Positions 35,431 to 44,956 of a DNA stretch of 64,000 nucleotides are shown here, piece by piece. Both the position numbers and the translations under genes were made by a program. Source of the stretch: Lamprobacter modestohalophilus. GTDB taxonomy: Bacteria > Pseudomonadota > Gammaproteobacteria > Chromatiales > Chromatiaceae. Each line of letters opens with the position of its first letter. The stretch's first letter is position 1. A model generated the notes under the pieces. It had not been told where the DNA came from. It made no database searches and saw only the letters and a program-made list of their open reading frames with translations. The stretch is taken from assembly GCF_016583905.1 (NCBI RefSeq), contig NZ_NRRY01000022.1:1-64000 (forward strand), given 5' to 3'.

Positions 35431-35452
35431 ACGCGAGCGAGGTTCCTCGCGT
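35431..35452 (+). promoter_or_regulatory. Inverted repeat over the ribosome site of the VapB-like gene
   Basis: The perfect 7-bp arms ACGCGAG and CTCGCGT are separated by 8 bases that include GAGG, directly before the antitoxin ATG at 35460. Type II antitoxins often bind such palindromes; this is a candidate autoregulatory operator. Confidence 0.45.
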
Positions 35453-35459
35453 ACAACTG

Positions 35460-35708
35460 ATGCAAGCCGTCAACATGCTGCAAGCCAAATCTTCTCTGTC
35501 CCGCTTAGTGGAAGCCATTGAGCAAGGGCGGGAGCGCGAGATTATCATCGCCCGTAATGGCCACCCTGCGGCCAAGTTGGTACCGGTGGAGACGGTGCCG
35601 ATCAGCCAACGTCTCGGCGTCGCCAAGGGTAAATTCGAGGTGCCTGAGAGCATTGACACCCATAACGCGGAGGTGGCACGGCTGTTCCTGGGTGGAGACC
35701 AGGTTTGA
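35460..35708 (+). CDS. Phd/YefM-type antitoxin (VapB-like)
   Basis: This 82-residue antitoxin begins MLQAKSSLSRLVEAIEQGRE and has IIIARNGHPAAKLVPVE, the usual Phd/YefM DNA-binding fold, followed by a flexible acidic C-terminal half. Its stop overlaps the TTG start of the PIN toxin. Confidence 0.9.
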   Translation: MQAVNMLQAKSSLSRLVEAIEQGREREIIIARNGHPAAKLVPVETVPISQRLGVAKGKFEVPESIDTHNAEVARLFLGGDQV

Positions 35709-36091
35709 ACCTGCTGCTCGACACGCACGTCGCCCTGTGGGCGATTACCGATAGTCCCAAATTGCCGCCAAAAGCTCGGGCGTTGATTCAGTCGCCCACC
35801 TCCGTTGTTTGGGTGAGTGTCGCTAGTGTGTGGGAAATTGCGATCAAGTACGCGCTTGGCCGGGGCGACATGCCTGTATCGAGTCAAGAGGCCATCGACT
35901 ACTTCCGCGCGTCCGGTTATCGCTTTCTAGCAATCGAGGCAGAACATGCGGCGGCGGTCGAGGCACTGCCCGCACACCATCAAGACCCGTTCGACCGTCT
36001 GCTCGTCGCTCAGGCGCTGGTTGAGCCGATGCGGCTGATGACTCGCGACCCATCGGTGTCTTGCTACAGCGACACCATCATCAAAATCTAG
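35705..36091 (+). CDS. vapC: PIN-domain toxin, VapC-like
   Basis: This 128-residue PIN ribonuclease has acidic residues in LLLDTHVALWA, VWEIAIKYALGRG, DPFDRLLVAQAL and MTRDPSV, the four-acid metal site. It is translated from a TTG overlapping the antitoxin stop (TTGA). It forms a type II toxin-antitoxin pair with the preceding gene. Confidence 0.92.
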   Translation: MNLLLDTHVALWAITDSPKLPPKARALIQSPTSVVWVSVASVWEIAIKYALGRGDMPVSSQEAIDYFRASGYRFLAIEAEHAAAVEALPAHHQDPFDRLLVAQALVEPMRLMTRDPSVSCYSDTIIKI

Positions 36092-36133
36092 AATCGGGCT
36101 GAACGACTCGATCACTCGCGCGTCATGAATCTA

Positions 36134-36244
36134 TCACTCGCGCGTCCGCGGGGCGGCAGTCTCACCCGCCCGCGGCAGGCGCCTGAGCAGCAGCACCGCG
36201 AGCGAGATCACCACTAGGATGAGCAGGCCGATAATCGCTTCGGC
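36134..36244 (-). pseudogene. TVP38/TMEM64 family 3' fragment
   Basis: About 110 bases closely match the 3' end of the TVP38-like pseudogene at 37412-37520 (EAIIGLLILVVISLAVLLLRRL then AGETAAPRTRE), in the same orientation. There is no start. A 'TCACTCGCGCGTC' motif occurs twice around 36112-36145. Confidence 0.75.
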
Positions 36245-36290
36245 TAGTTGACATCCTGCTCCCCGCCCTGAGGGGCAAGGCTTGTCGCAC

Positions 36291-36410
36291 GCTTGGTCAA
36301 TCGAGCGTGCAGGCACCATCGGCGCAGCGGCTTCGAAAGCGGCGCTCAGCAAAACGCTGATAGCCCCATACAAGCGACCGCGTCAGTCGCAGCCTGGTCA
36401 CCAATGCTGC
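36291..36410 (-). pseudogene. DCC-family 3' fragment, copy 3
   Basis: Minus-strand translation gives a tail matching the last ~37 residues of the DCC proteins (LVTRLRLTRSLVWGYQRFAER, then FRSRCADGACTLD and TGA at 36297). Homology stops at 36410. The flank after the stop (CGCACGCTTGGTCAATCGAGCGT) resembles the flank of copy 2, so this fragment probably came from a copy-2-type unit. Confidence 0.8.
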
Positions 36411-36458
36411 GAGGGGCTGAGGGCAGGAGGCCAAAGACGGAGAACGCGGACAGTACAC

Positions 36459-36965
36459 CTAAGGCGAGATACTATCGGTGAGTCGCTGCAAACGCTGCCC
36501 CTCGGCGCGAGCTTCGGCAACCAACTGGTTCCAGTCGTCTGGCGGATGGCCGCTTTCCAGCATCTTGCGGAACACACGATAGGCGTCATTGCTGCTCTTG
36601 TAAGCGCGTTTCGTCTTCTCGTCATTGACCCACGCGAAGACGATCACCTTGGCTTGAGCGTGGTAACGAAAAAAGAGCCGATACTGCTGGAAGAATTTGG
36701 CCCGGAACCAATGCTTGTGCTCGTCGCCAAGCGTGCCACCTTGGCGGTACTCCGGCCCAGTTGGATCTTTCGGTATCACATCGAAGGCCAGCTTGGTGAT
36801 GGCGGCCAGTCGCTTGCTGGCATTTTTCTTGTTGTATCCGGCCGGGTCTTTCTGTTTGAGCGCCTCGACTTGCTGCGCCAAGGCTTCAATTTGTGCCAAA
36901 AACAGCGGATGCGCAAAGACCGTCCAGCCGTGGATGACCAAGATCGAGGGCTGGCCCGGACTCAT
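36459..36965 (-). CDS. yhaV: YhaV-type ribonuclease toxin
   Basis: The 168-residue toxin has GWTVFAHPLFL, FDVIPKDPTGPEYRQGGTLG, HWFRAKFFQQYRLFFRYH and IVFAWVNDE, the YhaV family (RelE-like ribosome-dependent RNase). It overlaps the PrlF antitoxin by 4 bases (ATGA). Full length. Confidence 0.92.
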   Translation of the reverse strand: MSPGQPSILVIHGWTVFAHPLFLAQIEALAQQVEALKQKDPAGYNKKNASKRLAAITKLAFDVIPKDPTGPEYRQGGTLGDEHKHWFRAKFFQQYRLFFRYHAQAKVIVFAWVNDEKTKRAYKSSNDAYRVFRKMLESGHPPDDWNQLVAEARAEGQRLQRLTDSISP

Positions 36966-37291
36966 TCATCATCGGCCGACAGGGCCGCATCGAGTTCGAT
37001 GTCGACATCGCCGGCCAGCGCCTGGAGTCGTTCGACGAGCCCGGGATCAACAGCCTGCAGGCGTTCAGGATGGCGGGCGATATCGCGCGTTAGGAAACCG
37101 AGGAACGCTCCGAGCACTGGATCATCGCCCTCAGGGATCTCGGCGCGGGTCAGAACCACCTCGCCGCTGGGGCGTATGCTGTAGCGGATCTTGTCGCGCT
37201 TGCCGAGCCGCAGAGCACGACGCACCGTTTCCGGCACCGTGGTCTGGTAACGGGCGGTCAGCGTGGATTCGGCTTCAAGGCTGGCGGGCAT
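36962..37291 (-). CDS. prlF: PrlF-type antitoxin
   Basis: This 109-residue protein has an AbrB/SpoVT-like swapped-hairpin start (AESTLTARYQTTVPETVRRAL, then KIRYSIRPSGEVVLT) and the PrlF extension ALGFLTRDI-like (LGAFLGFLTRDIARHPE). It neutralises YhaV and represses its own operon. GGAG precedes the ATG. Confidence 0.9.
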   Translation of the reverse strand: MPASLEAESTLTARYQTTVPETVRRALRLGKRDKIRYSIRPSGEVVLTRAEIPEGDDPVLGAFLGFLTRDIARHPERLQAVDPGLVERLQALAGDVDIELDAALSADDE

Positions 37292-37407
37292 GGCGCACTC
37301 CGGTCAACGCGGTTGATGCGCTGCAGGGTAATGCAGACGCATTGTCATTTCAATGCTGGACCGCTCCTTATGGCGGGCAGTATTCGGTTACGGATCAGTC
37401 TAGACTG

Positions 37408-37919
37408 CTAGAACTCGCGTGTCCGCGGGGCGGCAGTCTCACCCGCCCGCAGCAGGCGCCGGAGCAATAGCACCGCAAGCGAGATCACCACTAGGATGAG
37501 CAGGCCGATGATCGCTTCGACCAGATTGTGCTCAAGCATGGATTCCCCGAGCAGCACGAAGCCCGCGCCATAAGCACCTGTGAGCAGCATCGAGACCCAA
37601 AAATGCAGCTTCAGTGGGATGCCGGAAAAGCCGAGCAGGTAGTTCTTGATGAACAGCGGCACACCGGGCGTGATTCGCAGCAGCATCGTGAACTGCACAT
37701 GGCCATCAACAGGAAGAATGAGAGCGGATCGGCCCCGCGTTTCCAGTCGAGGATCAACTCATAGTTCCAGAACAGCCAAAGCGCGAGCAAGAGCGCGACC
37801 ACCAACCTGCCGGTCAGCAACACGACGCCGAGCAGGGCGCGATCGAGGCGCCAGGGCAGGCTGGACGGGCAGCCCAGTTTCATCTCGCCGCCCGAGGGCG
37901 AGTGATTCGATGGCCACAA
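37408..37919 (-). pseudogene. TVP38/TMEM64-family membrane protein, internally deleted
   Basis: The N-terminal frame (37919 down to about 37690) gives a membrane segment and LILDWKRGADPLSFFLLMAM. The C-terminal frame (from about 37698) gives QFTMLLRITPGVPLFIKNYLLG, which is the family's conserved motif, and ends with a membrane helix. In intact relatives about 80 residues separate these parts, so a deletion with frame change near 37690 is likely. TVP38-family (DedA-like) proteins are membrane proteins of uncertain transport role. Confidence 0.75.
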
Positions 37920-37947
37920 CCCAGGCTGGCCGTTGATGACGACATCG

Positions 37948-38751
37948 CTAGTTGGACTTACGTCGATAAACGGATTTATCGAGCCGTTTCATCAGGTAGT
38001 AGCCGCCAAGCAGGGTCGCGAGTAGCGCCGCCATACCGATCATGTACATAGCGGGGTCGCCCTTGCCTTCGAGATCGAGCACGACGACCTTGCGCGCTAG
38101 CGCAGTGATGGCAATCAATAGCATCATTTCGACATGGACGGACTTATCGACCATGTACATGTAGATACTGGCCATCAGCTCGACGGCGATCAGCACGATC
38201 AGGAACATGCCAAAGACCTCGAACAGTTCGTCGAGGCCAAGCAGAAAGCCGTCGTTTTTGACGATCATCACGTCTTTGTAGAGGATCACGCAGAGCTCGA
38301 CCAGTGCGAGCACCGAGACGCCGGCAATCAGAAGCAGCAGCACAAAGGCGAGGCTACGCTCGAAGTGGTGGAAGGCTGCGTGCATGAAGGGGTGTTTCGG
38401 CTTCGGCTTAGCGGCGCCAAAGAGATCCAGCGGCGGCAGCTCGGCAGCCGGGCGACTGCTGCCCTGCTCGCCCGATGACCGTTCGGCGTCTGCACCCGAG
38501 CCTACGCTAGTACCACCACCCGCTGGAATGATGCGCACCAGCGCCCCTGCTTGGGCAAAGGCGGCGTGGAGCCGAGACGCCAGCGCGCTATCGATACCCC
38601 GTTTGACGGTCACCGGCGTGCCACTGAAGAGCTGGGCGACGGCCTCGTCAGAAAGCTTGAACAGATCCTTGATCTTTGCCCGGGCTTGGCCAGGTTTGGT
38701 TCCAGGCGTTAGCTCACCTGCAAATTCGAGGTCAAAGCGCGTGCTACTCAT
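37948..38751 (-). CDS. PsiE-like membrane protein with soluble N-terminal domain
   Basis: The 267 residues combine an N-terminal soluble domain (1-80: FDLEFAGELTPGTKPGQARAKI... LVRIIPAGGG), a low-complexity linker and a C-terminal PsiE-like domain with four membrane segments (about 133-157, 175-200, 207-225, 235-254). The PsiE part shows YKDVMIV and VDKSVHVEMMLLIAITALARKVVVLD. PsiE is a phosphate-starvation membrane protein of unknown function. The N-terminal domain resembles small domains fused to other membrane proteins in gammaproteobacteria; its role is unknown. Confidence 0.75.
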   Translation of the reverse strand: MSSTRFDLEFAGELTPGTKPGQARAKIKDLFKLSDEAVAQLFSGTPVTVKRGIDSALASRLHAAFAQAGALVRIIPAGGGTSVGSGADAERSSGEQGSSRPAAELPPLDLFGAAKPKPKHPFMHAAFHHFERSLAFVLLLLIAGVSVLALVELCVILYKDVMIVKNDGFLLGLDELFEVFGMFLIVLIAVELMASIYMYMVDKSVHVEMMLLIAITALARKVVVLDLEGKGDPAMYMIGMAALLATLLGGYYLMKRLDKSVYRRKSN

Positions 38752-38788
38752 GATGAATGCTCATGATGGATACCCTGCAATTGGATGC

Positions 38789-40333
38789 TCAGTGTTCTTC
38801 CTGCGGACGCATGTGCGGGAACAACAGCACGTCGCGAATCGAGGGCGCGTCGGTGAACAACATCACCAGGCGGTCGATGCCAATGCCCTCGCCTGCGGTC
38901 GGCGGTAGACCGTGCTCGAGGGCACAGATGTAGTCGGCATCAAAGTGCATGGCCTCGAGGTCGCCAGCGTCTTTATCCGCAACCTGTCTGCGGAAGCGCT
39001 CGGCCTGGTCCTCGGGATCATTCAGCTCGGAAAAGCCATTGGCGATCTCGCGACCACCGACGAAGAATTCGAAGCGATCGGTCACGAACGGATCATCATC
39101 GCTCTGCCGAGCCAGTGGCGAGACCTCGGTCGGATAAGCGGTGATGAAGGTCGGCTGCATCAAGCGCGACTCGACGGTTTTCTCAAAGATCTCGATCTGC
39201 AGCTTGCCAAGGCCGTAGCTGTCCTTGAGATGGATGCCAAGGCGCTCGGCCACCGCGCGCGCGCGCTCCACTGAGTCCAGATCCTCGGCGCTCAGGTCCG
39301 GATTGAACTGCAGGATCGACTCGCGCACGGTCAAGCGCGCGAACGGCTGCGCGAAGTCGTAGGTCTCGCCCTGATAGCTGATTTGGGTGGTTCCAAGCAC
39401 GCGCTCGGCGAGTTCGCGCAAGAGCGTCTCGGTGAGATCCATCAGATCGCGGTAATCCGCATAGGCCTGATAGAGCTCGAGCATCGTGAATTCGGGATTG
39501 TGGCGGGTCGAGAGGCCTTCATTGCGGAAATTGCGGTTGATCTCATAGACACGCTCGAAGCCGCCGACGACTAAACGCTTGAGATAAAGCTCGGGCGCGA
39601 TGCGCAGGAATAGCTGCATATCGAGCGCATTGTGATGGGTGACAAAGGGCCGCGCGACCGCGCCGCCCGGAATCGCCTGCATCATGGGCGTCTCGACCTC
39701 GAAGAAGCTGCGCTGATTGAGGAAATCGCGGATCGCCTGAACCAGCTGCGTCCGCACACGAAAGGTCTCACGCGTCGCCTCGTTCATGATTAGATCGAGA
39801 TAACGCTGGCGATAGCGGCTCTCGGTATCGGCCAGCCCATGCCATTTCTCGGGTAATGGCCGCAACGACTTGGTCAGCAGCCGCAACTGCTCGACCTTGA
39901 TCGACAGCTCACCGGTCTTGGTCTTGAACAGCTGGCCAGAGACGCCAACGATATCACCGATATCCAGCTCCTTCTTGAACCAGGCATACTCATCGACGCC
40001 GATCAGGTCGCGCTGCACGAACAGCTGGATACGCCCACTCATATCCTGCAGATGCGCGAAGCTCGCCTTGCCCATCACGCGCCGACTCATTAGCCGACCT
40101 GCCACCTTGGCTCGCACATTGCGCGTCTCCAGCTCAGCGTCATCCATCTCGGCATAGTGGGCATGCAGCTCGCCAGCCACCACATTGCGCCGAAAATCAT
40201 TCGGGAAGGCAGGACCCAGCTCGCGAATCGCATTCAGCTTCTCACGCCGTTGAGCGATCAGCTTATTCTCATCTCGCTCCAGCTCCGGTTGCGCGGAAGG
40301 ATTCATGCGGTCATTCGGCTGCGTATCGTTCAT
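38789..40333 (-). CDS. lysS: Lysyl-tRNA synthetase (class II)
   Basis: This 514-residue class II enzyme charges tRNA-Lys. It has an N-terminal OB fold ([22 protein letters not shown]), motif 2 ([22 protein letters not shown]) and motif 3 ([15 protein letters not shown]). Downstream of prfB on the same strand, as in E. coli prfB-lysS. The 176-base gap between them holds a short ACTCACC repeat and no gene. Confidence 0.97.
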   Translation of the reverse strand: MNDTQPNDRMNPSAQPELERDENKLIAQRREKLNAIRELGPAFPNDFRRNVVAGELHAHYAEMDDAELETRNVRAKVAGRLMSRRVMGKASFAHLQDMSGRIQLFVQRDLIGVDEYAWFKKELDIGDIVGVSGQLFKTKTGELSIKVEQLRLLTKSLRPLPEKWHGLADTESRYRQRYLDLIMNEATRETFRVRTQLVQAIRDFLNQRSFFEVETPMMQAIPGGAVARPFVTHHNALDMQLFLRIAPELYLKRLVVGGFERVYEINRNFRNEGLSTRHNPEFTMLELYQAYADYRDLMDLTETLLRELAERVLGTTQISYQGETYDFAQPFARLTVRESILQFNPDLSAEDLDSVERARAVAERLGIHLKDSYGLGKLQIEIFEKTVESRLMQPTFITAYPTEVSPLARQSDDDPFVTDRFEFFVGGREIANGFSELNDPEDQAERFRRQVADKDAGDLEAMHFDADYICALEHGLPPTAGEGIGIDRLVMLFTDAPSIRDVLLFPHMRPQEEH

Positions 40334-40509
40334 AGCTCAAAAGGTCTCTCGATAGGCAGCCAAAGCAGCCCAATCAGCGTTGATGGCGAATGCACACGTC
40401 TGATCCGCCTCTAGTGTATTTCTGGCAGGGGCCACAAGCGCAGCCGCAACCGTTACCCCACCACAGCAATCGTAACCCCCAAACTCACCACTCACCACTC
40501 ACCACGCAA

Positions 40510-41608
40510 TCAAAGCCCACTCTTCAAACTCGCCTCAATAAAGGGATCAAGCCCACCATCGAGCACAGCCTGCGTATTGCCGGTCTCAACATTGGTACGC
40601 AGATCTTTGATCCGAGATTGATCCAGCACATAGGAGCGGATCTGGCTGCCCCAGCCGATATCGGACTTGCTCTCTTCCAGTGCCTGCTGCTCGGTGCGGC
40701 GCTTCTGCATCTCCAACTCATACAGCTTGGCCTTGAGCTGCTTCATCGCCTGATCTTTATTGGCATGCTGCGAGCGGCCATTCTGGCATTGGGTCACGGT
40801 ATTGGTCGGCAGATGGGTGATGCGCACCGCCGATTCGGTTCGGTTGACGTGCTGACCGCCAGCACCGGACGCACGATAGACATCGATCCGTAGATCGGCC
40901 GGATTAAGCTCGATCTCGAAGGAATCGTCGATCTCAGGGGAGACGAACACCGCTGCAAATGAGGTATGGCGTCGATTGCCGGAATCGAACGGCGACTTGC
41001 GCACCAGCCGGTGCACGCCGGTCTCGGTGCGGAGCCAGCCGAAGGCATGGTCGCCCTGCACTGACACCGTTGCCGACTTGATCCCCGCTACATCGCCCGC
41101 CGAGACCTCAGTGAGCTCGGCCTTGAAGCCGTGGGCTTCAGCCCAGCGCAGATACATGCGCAGCAGCATCTCGGCCCAGTCCTGCGCCTCGGTGCCGCCA
41201 GAGCCGGCCTGGATGTCGATAAAGGCGTTCTTGGGGTCCATCTCGCCGGAGAACATACGCCGGAACTCAAGCTCAGCGACGCGCTTCTCGTAGCCTTGCA
41301 GGTCAGCGACCACCGCCGCGACCGTCTCGACATCGTCTTCATCGGCGGCCATGGCCAATAGGTCATCGGCGTCAGCGAGGCCGTCATCGAGCTCCCGGAC
41401 GGTATCGACCACGGTCTCCAGCGAGGCGCGTTCGCGGCCGAGCGTTTGTGCTCGCTCGGGGTCGGACCAGACCTCGGGCACTTCGAGCTCGCGCAGAACC
41501 TCGGTCAGGCGCTCTTGCTTGCCGGCGTAGTCAAAGATACCCCCTAAGGAGCTCTAGGCGCCCCTTGAGGTCGGCGATCTGAGCGCGAACCGGGTTGATG
41601 TCTTCCAT
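40510..41608 (-). CDS. prfB: Peptide chain release factor 2 with programmed +1 frameshift
   Basis: RF2 is made only after a +1 shift. Codons 1-25 start at the ATG at 41608 ([20 protein letters not shown] then LRGYL) and end at an in-frame TGA at 41533-41531. The +1 frame continues [12 protein letters not shown]... [10 protein letters not shown]. The product is 365 residues, equal to E. coli. It carries the tripeptide SPF ([11 protein letters not shown]) for stop recognition and GGQ (GAGGQHVN) for peptide release. A simple ORF scan would start it wrongly at an internal GTG (41481). Confidence 0.97.
41530..41545 (-). promoter_or_regulatory. prfB programmed frameshift signal
   Basis: The minus strand reads AGGGGG-TAT-CTT-TGA-C. 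The internal Shine-Dalgarno-like AGGGGG lies three bases before the CTT slippery codon, and the TGA is followed by C, the same arrangement as in E. coli. Low RF2 slows TGA reading and favours the shift. Confidence 0.97.
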
Positions 41609-41739
41609 GGGGGTCTCCGCAGGATGAAAGCCGTCGATTGTACCCCAGCCCAGGCCTCGGCCGCAGAGCAAACCGGCCATGCCCTATCGATCGTCTATAC
41701 TGGGATCAGGCCCTAATGCTGAGAGGGAGTGATCGTCTC

Positions 41740-42468
41740 ATGGCTCGTCTTCCCCGATTTGTGCTTCCTGGTTTTCCGCAGCATGTGATTCAACGTGGCA
41801 ACAATCATCAAGCGATCTTGCGCGATGAGGAGGACTACTGGTTCCTCTGGGGTCGGCTCTGCGATGCCGCGGCCAAGTTCCAATGCGACATCCACGCCTA
41901 TGTGCTGATGCCAGATCATTTCCATCTGCTGCTCACGCCTTGGCAAGAAGACAGCATCGGCAAGCTCATGCAGTACACGGGCCGATACTTCGTGCAGCAT
42001 GTCAACGGCCGCTATCGACGCAAAGGGACCCTTTGGGAAGGCCGCTACCGAGCGACTTTGCTGGACCCTCAAGACTTCTTGTTGCCGGTCAGTCGGTACA
42101 TCGAGACCAACGCGGTGCGCGCTGAGTTGGTCAACGCCGCGGAGGATTACGACTGGTCCAGCTATGCGGCCAATGCACTGGGGCTCGAGGATGAGCTGAC
42201 CACACCGCATCAGGTCTACCGAGCGCTTGGCGAGAGCTTGGCGCAGCGGCAGCAGGCCTACCGCGCGTTGTTCGAGTATCCACTCAGTCAACCGCTGCTA
42301 GAGCGCATCCGGGCAGCGACCAACAAGGCCTGGGTGCTCGGCAATGAACGCTTCTGTCAAACCATTGAGGATAAGCTCAATCGCAGAGCAAAACCTCGGC
42401 CCCGCGGCGGTGACCGCCGCTCGGCTGCCTACCGCCGTGCATTAGAGCAGCCAGCGACATTACACTAG
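41740..42468 (+). CDS. REP-associated tyrosine transposase (RAYT)
   Basis: This 242-residue Y1-HUH transposase starts with RFVLPGFPQHVIQRGNN. It has the HUH metal motif MPDHFHLLL and the tyrosine in SRYIETNAVRA. Such single-copy enzymes mobilise REP palindromes. I saw no clear REP pairs nearby. GAGGGAG precedes the ATG at 41740; a longer upstream frame is unlikely. It is divergent from prfB. Confidence 0.88.
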   Translation: MARLPRFVLPGFPQHVIQRGNNHQAILRDEEDYWFLWGRLCDAAAKFQCDIHAYVLMPDHFHLLLTPWQEDSIGKLMQYTGRYFVQHVNGRYRRKGTLWEGRYRATLLDPQDFLLPVSRYIETNAVRAELVNAAEDYDWSSYAANALGLEDELTTPHQVYRALGESLAQRQQAYRALFEYPLSQPLLERIRAATNKAWVLGNERFCQTIEDKLNRRAKPRPRGGDRRSAAYRRALEQPATLH

Positions 42469-42498
42469 ATCGTCTGGCCAGCCGTCTGAGAGAAGTCC

Positions 42499-42810
42499 AT
42501 GTCGAACATCCACGTCGCACGACCGCATCACCTAGGGCTCGAGGCAGCGCGCGCCGAGGTTGAGCGCATCGCCGCCCGAGTCCGCGACGAGTACGGCGCG
42601 GACTATCACTGGAGCGGCGATGTGCTGTACTTCAAGCGTTCGGGCATCTCGGGACGGATCGCTGTCGCGGATGATTCCATGGATCTGACCATCAAGCTCG
42701 GCCTGCTGCTGACCGCGATGCAAGGTCAGATCGAAGCTCGGTTAACGCGCAAGATCGACGAGGCGCTCGCCCGCTACGAACCCAAACCGCCAAGGGCCGC
42801 TGACGGCTGA
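42499..42810 (+). CDS. Polyhydroxyalkanoic acid system family protein
   Basis: This 103-residue small protein has LEAARAEVERIAARV, YHWSGDVLYFKRSGISGRI and LGLLLTAMQGQIEARLTRKIDEAL, which fit the PHA-granule-region family (TIGR02610-like). Function unknown. No PHA synthase gene is near, so the link to polymer granules is only by family. Confidence 0.8.
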   Translation: MSNIHVARPHHLGLEAARAEVERIAARVRDEYGADYHWSGDVLYFKRSGISGRIAVADDSMDLTIKLGLLLTAMQGQIEARLTRKIDEALARYEPKPPRAADG

Positions 42811-42893
42811 TCAATCACCGCACGGCGCCAATTGGGCGCCAATGGGGCGCCAGTCAACCATTAGTCGCTGTCGAGAAATATTTTCGATCGCAC

Positions 42894-42914
42894 TGACTGT
42901 ACAGTCATTTTTTT
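42894..42914 (+). terminator. Short palindrome plus T-run after the PHA-type gene
   Basis: The 14-bp palindrome TGACTGTACAGTCA is followed by seven T. The loop is very small, so termination strength is uncertain. Confidence 0.45.
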
Positions 42915-42972
42915 CTTCGATTGTCTTGTTTTTCTGATCCGCTCAGCCTATCCTTCTTCGCAACAGGGGGAT

Positions 42973-43025
42973 GCTGGTGCGGGGGAACGGTGCCTGCACG
43001 CAGGCGCCGGCACCAGCGCGTTTTT
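42973..43025 (+). promoter_or_regulatory. Nested hairpin with T-run in the leader of the serine hydrolase
   Basis: An 8-bp outer stem GCTGGTGC/GCACCAGC encloses an inner GCCTGC/GCAGGC hairpin and is followed by GCG and five T. It sits 37 bases before the ATG at 43062, a position suited to a terminator or attenuator. Confidence 0.5.
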
Positions 43026-43061
43026 CATGCAGCAGGCTTAACCACGCATCGAGGCAATGCG

Positions 43062-44033
43062 ATGAGCGGGCAACAAGATTCTGGATTTTGGGGAGCCGAG
43101 GACGCGGGACGCGGGGGACAGATTGGCCAGGGCCAGATGATCAACCGCCGCCAGTTCGTCAGCGTCTTAGGTGGCGCTTCCGCCGCCTTGCTGCTCGGCG
43201 CCTCGATGCCGAGCGCCGCTGCACGTCAATCAGCCCTGCAGAGCCAGCTGGTTCGGTTGGTGAAGCAACAGCGCGCTCAGGGGCTGATCCGTTCTGACGA
43301 AAAGACGTCCTGGTCGGTCTACGACTTTACTGGTGGCAAGAAACTGGTCTCCATCAATGAGGATGCACCGCGCCAAGCGGCCAGCATGTTGAAGCCTTTC
43401 GTGGCGCAGGCCTTTTTCTACACAATGAACGAGCGCGGCTCGAAGCTGCGTTACACCGGCTCGGTTCGTGAAAGCATGGAGGCGATGATCCGCAACAGCA
43501 GCAACACGGCAACCACCGAGCTGATGCAGATTGTGAGCCGATACAACGGCGGTAACGGGCCGAAGGATGTCGAGCACGTCCTCAAGCGCCATGCTCCAGG
43601 CGTGTTCCAACAGACCAGCATCGTCGAGTATATCCCGGCCAACGGCCGCACCTACCGAAACCTGGCCTCGGCGCACGATTACAGCCGCTTCCTATGGGCG
43701 CTCTGGAACAACCGGATGCCAAACGCCAATGAGGTCCGGAATCTGATGGGCCTGCCCAACCACGACCGCATCACCAAGCGGGTCAAGGGCATGCCGTCGA
43801 ACATCAAGGTCTATGACAAGACCGGCTCAACGGCGATGCTGTGCGGCAACATGGGCATTATCGAATGCCATGATCGGCGTGGCCGACCGAGGCCCTACAC
43901 CTTCATCGGCATCATCGAAAAAAGCCAGCGAACTGACTATTACGGAACCTGGATCACCAACCGCAGCAACGCGATGCGTGAGGTCTCAAGCTTGGTCTAC
44001 AACTACATGCGGCAGCAGCATCAGCTAGCCTGA
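43062..44033 (+). CDS. Tat-exported serine hydrolase (beta-lactamase/PBP-like)
   Basis: The 323-residue protein has a Tat-type signal: NRRQFVSVLGG at 28-38, then a hydrophobic stretch and an AAAR cleavage region. The penicilloyl-serine motifs are present: S108-M-L-K111, S146-S-N148 and KTG in YDKTGST. The class A ExxLN glutamate loop is not evident, so a peptidoglycan-acting hydrolase is as likely as a beta-lactamase. GAGG is 7 bases before the ATG. An in-frame ATG at 43137 (MINRRQF) is an alternative. Confidence 0.8.
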   Translation: MSGQQDSGFWGAEDAGRGGQIGQGQMINRRQFVSVLGGASAALLLGASMPSAAARQSALQSQLVRLVKQQRAQGLIRSDEKTSWSVYDFTGGKKLVSINEDAPRQAASMLKPFVAQAFFYTMNERGSKLRYTGSVRESMEAMIRNSSNTATTELMQIVSRYNGGNGPKDVEHVLKRHAPGVFQQTSIVEYIPANGRTYRNLASAHDYSRFLWALWNNRMPNANEVRNLMGLPNHDRITKRVKGMPSNIKVYDKTGSTAMLCGNMGIIECHDRRGRPRPYTFIGIIEKSQRTDYYGTWITNRSNAMREVSSLVYNYMRQQHQLA

Positions 44034-44122
44034 ACACGGTTCGCTGCTTGATCCGGAGACTAAAGGCGACCTAGGCGCTAGAGTTCAGGCCGCCGATGTG
44101 TAGATCAATACGCTGGATCGCT

Positions 44123-44956
<834 letters not shown>

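Noticed and set aside
42830-42860. REP pair next to the RAYT gene
   Set aside because: Three GGCGCC palindromes are close together but do not form the paired REP stem with a GTAG/GGAG-like head.
42894-42907. LexA box at TGACTGTACAGTCA
   Set aside because: LexA needs CTGT-N8-ACAG; here CTGT and ACAG are adjacent, so the spacing is wrong.
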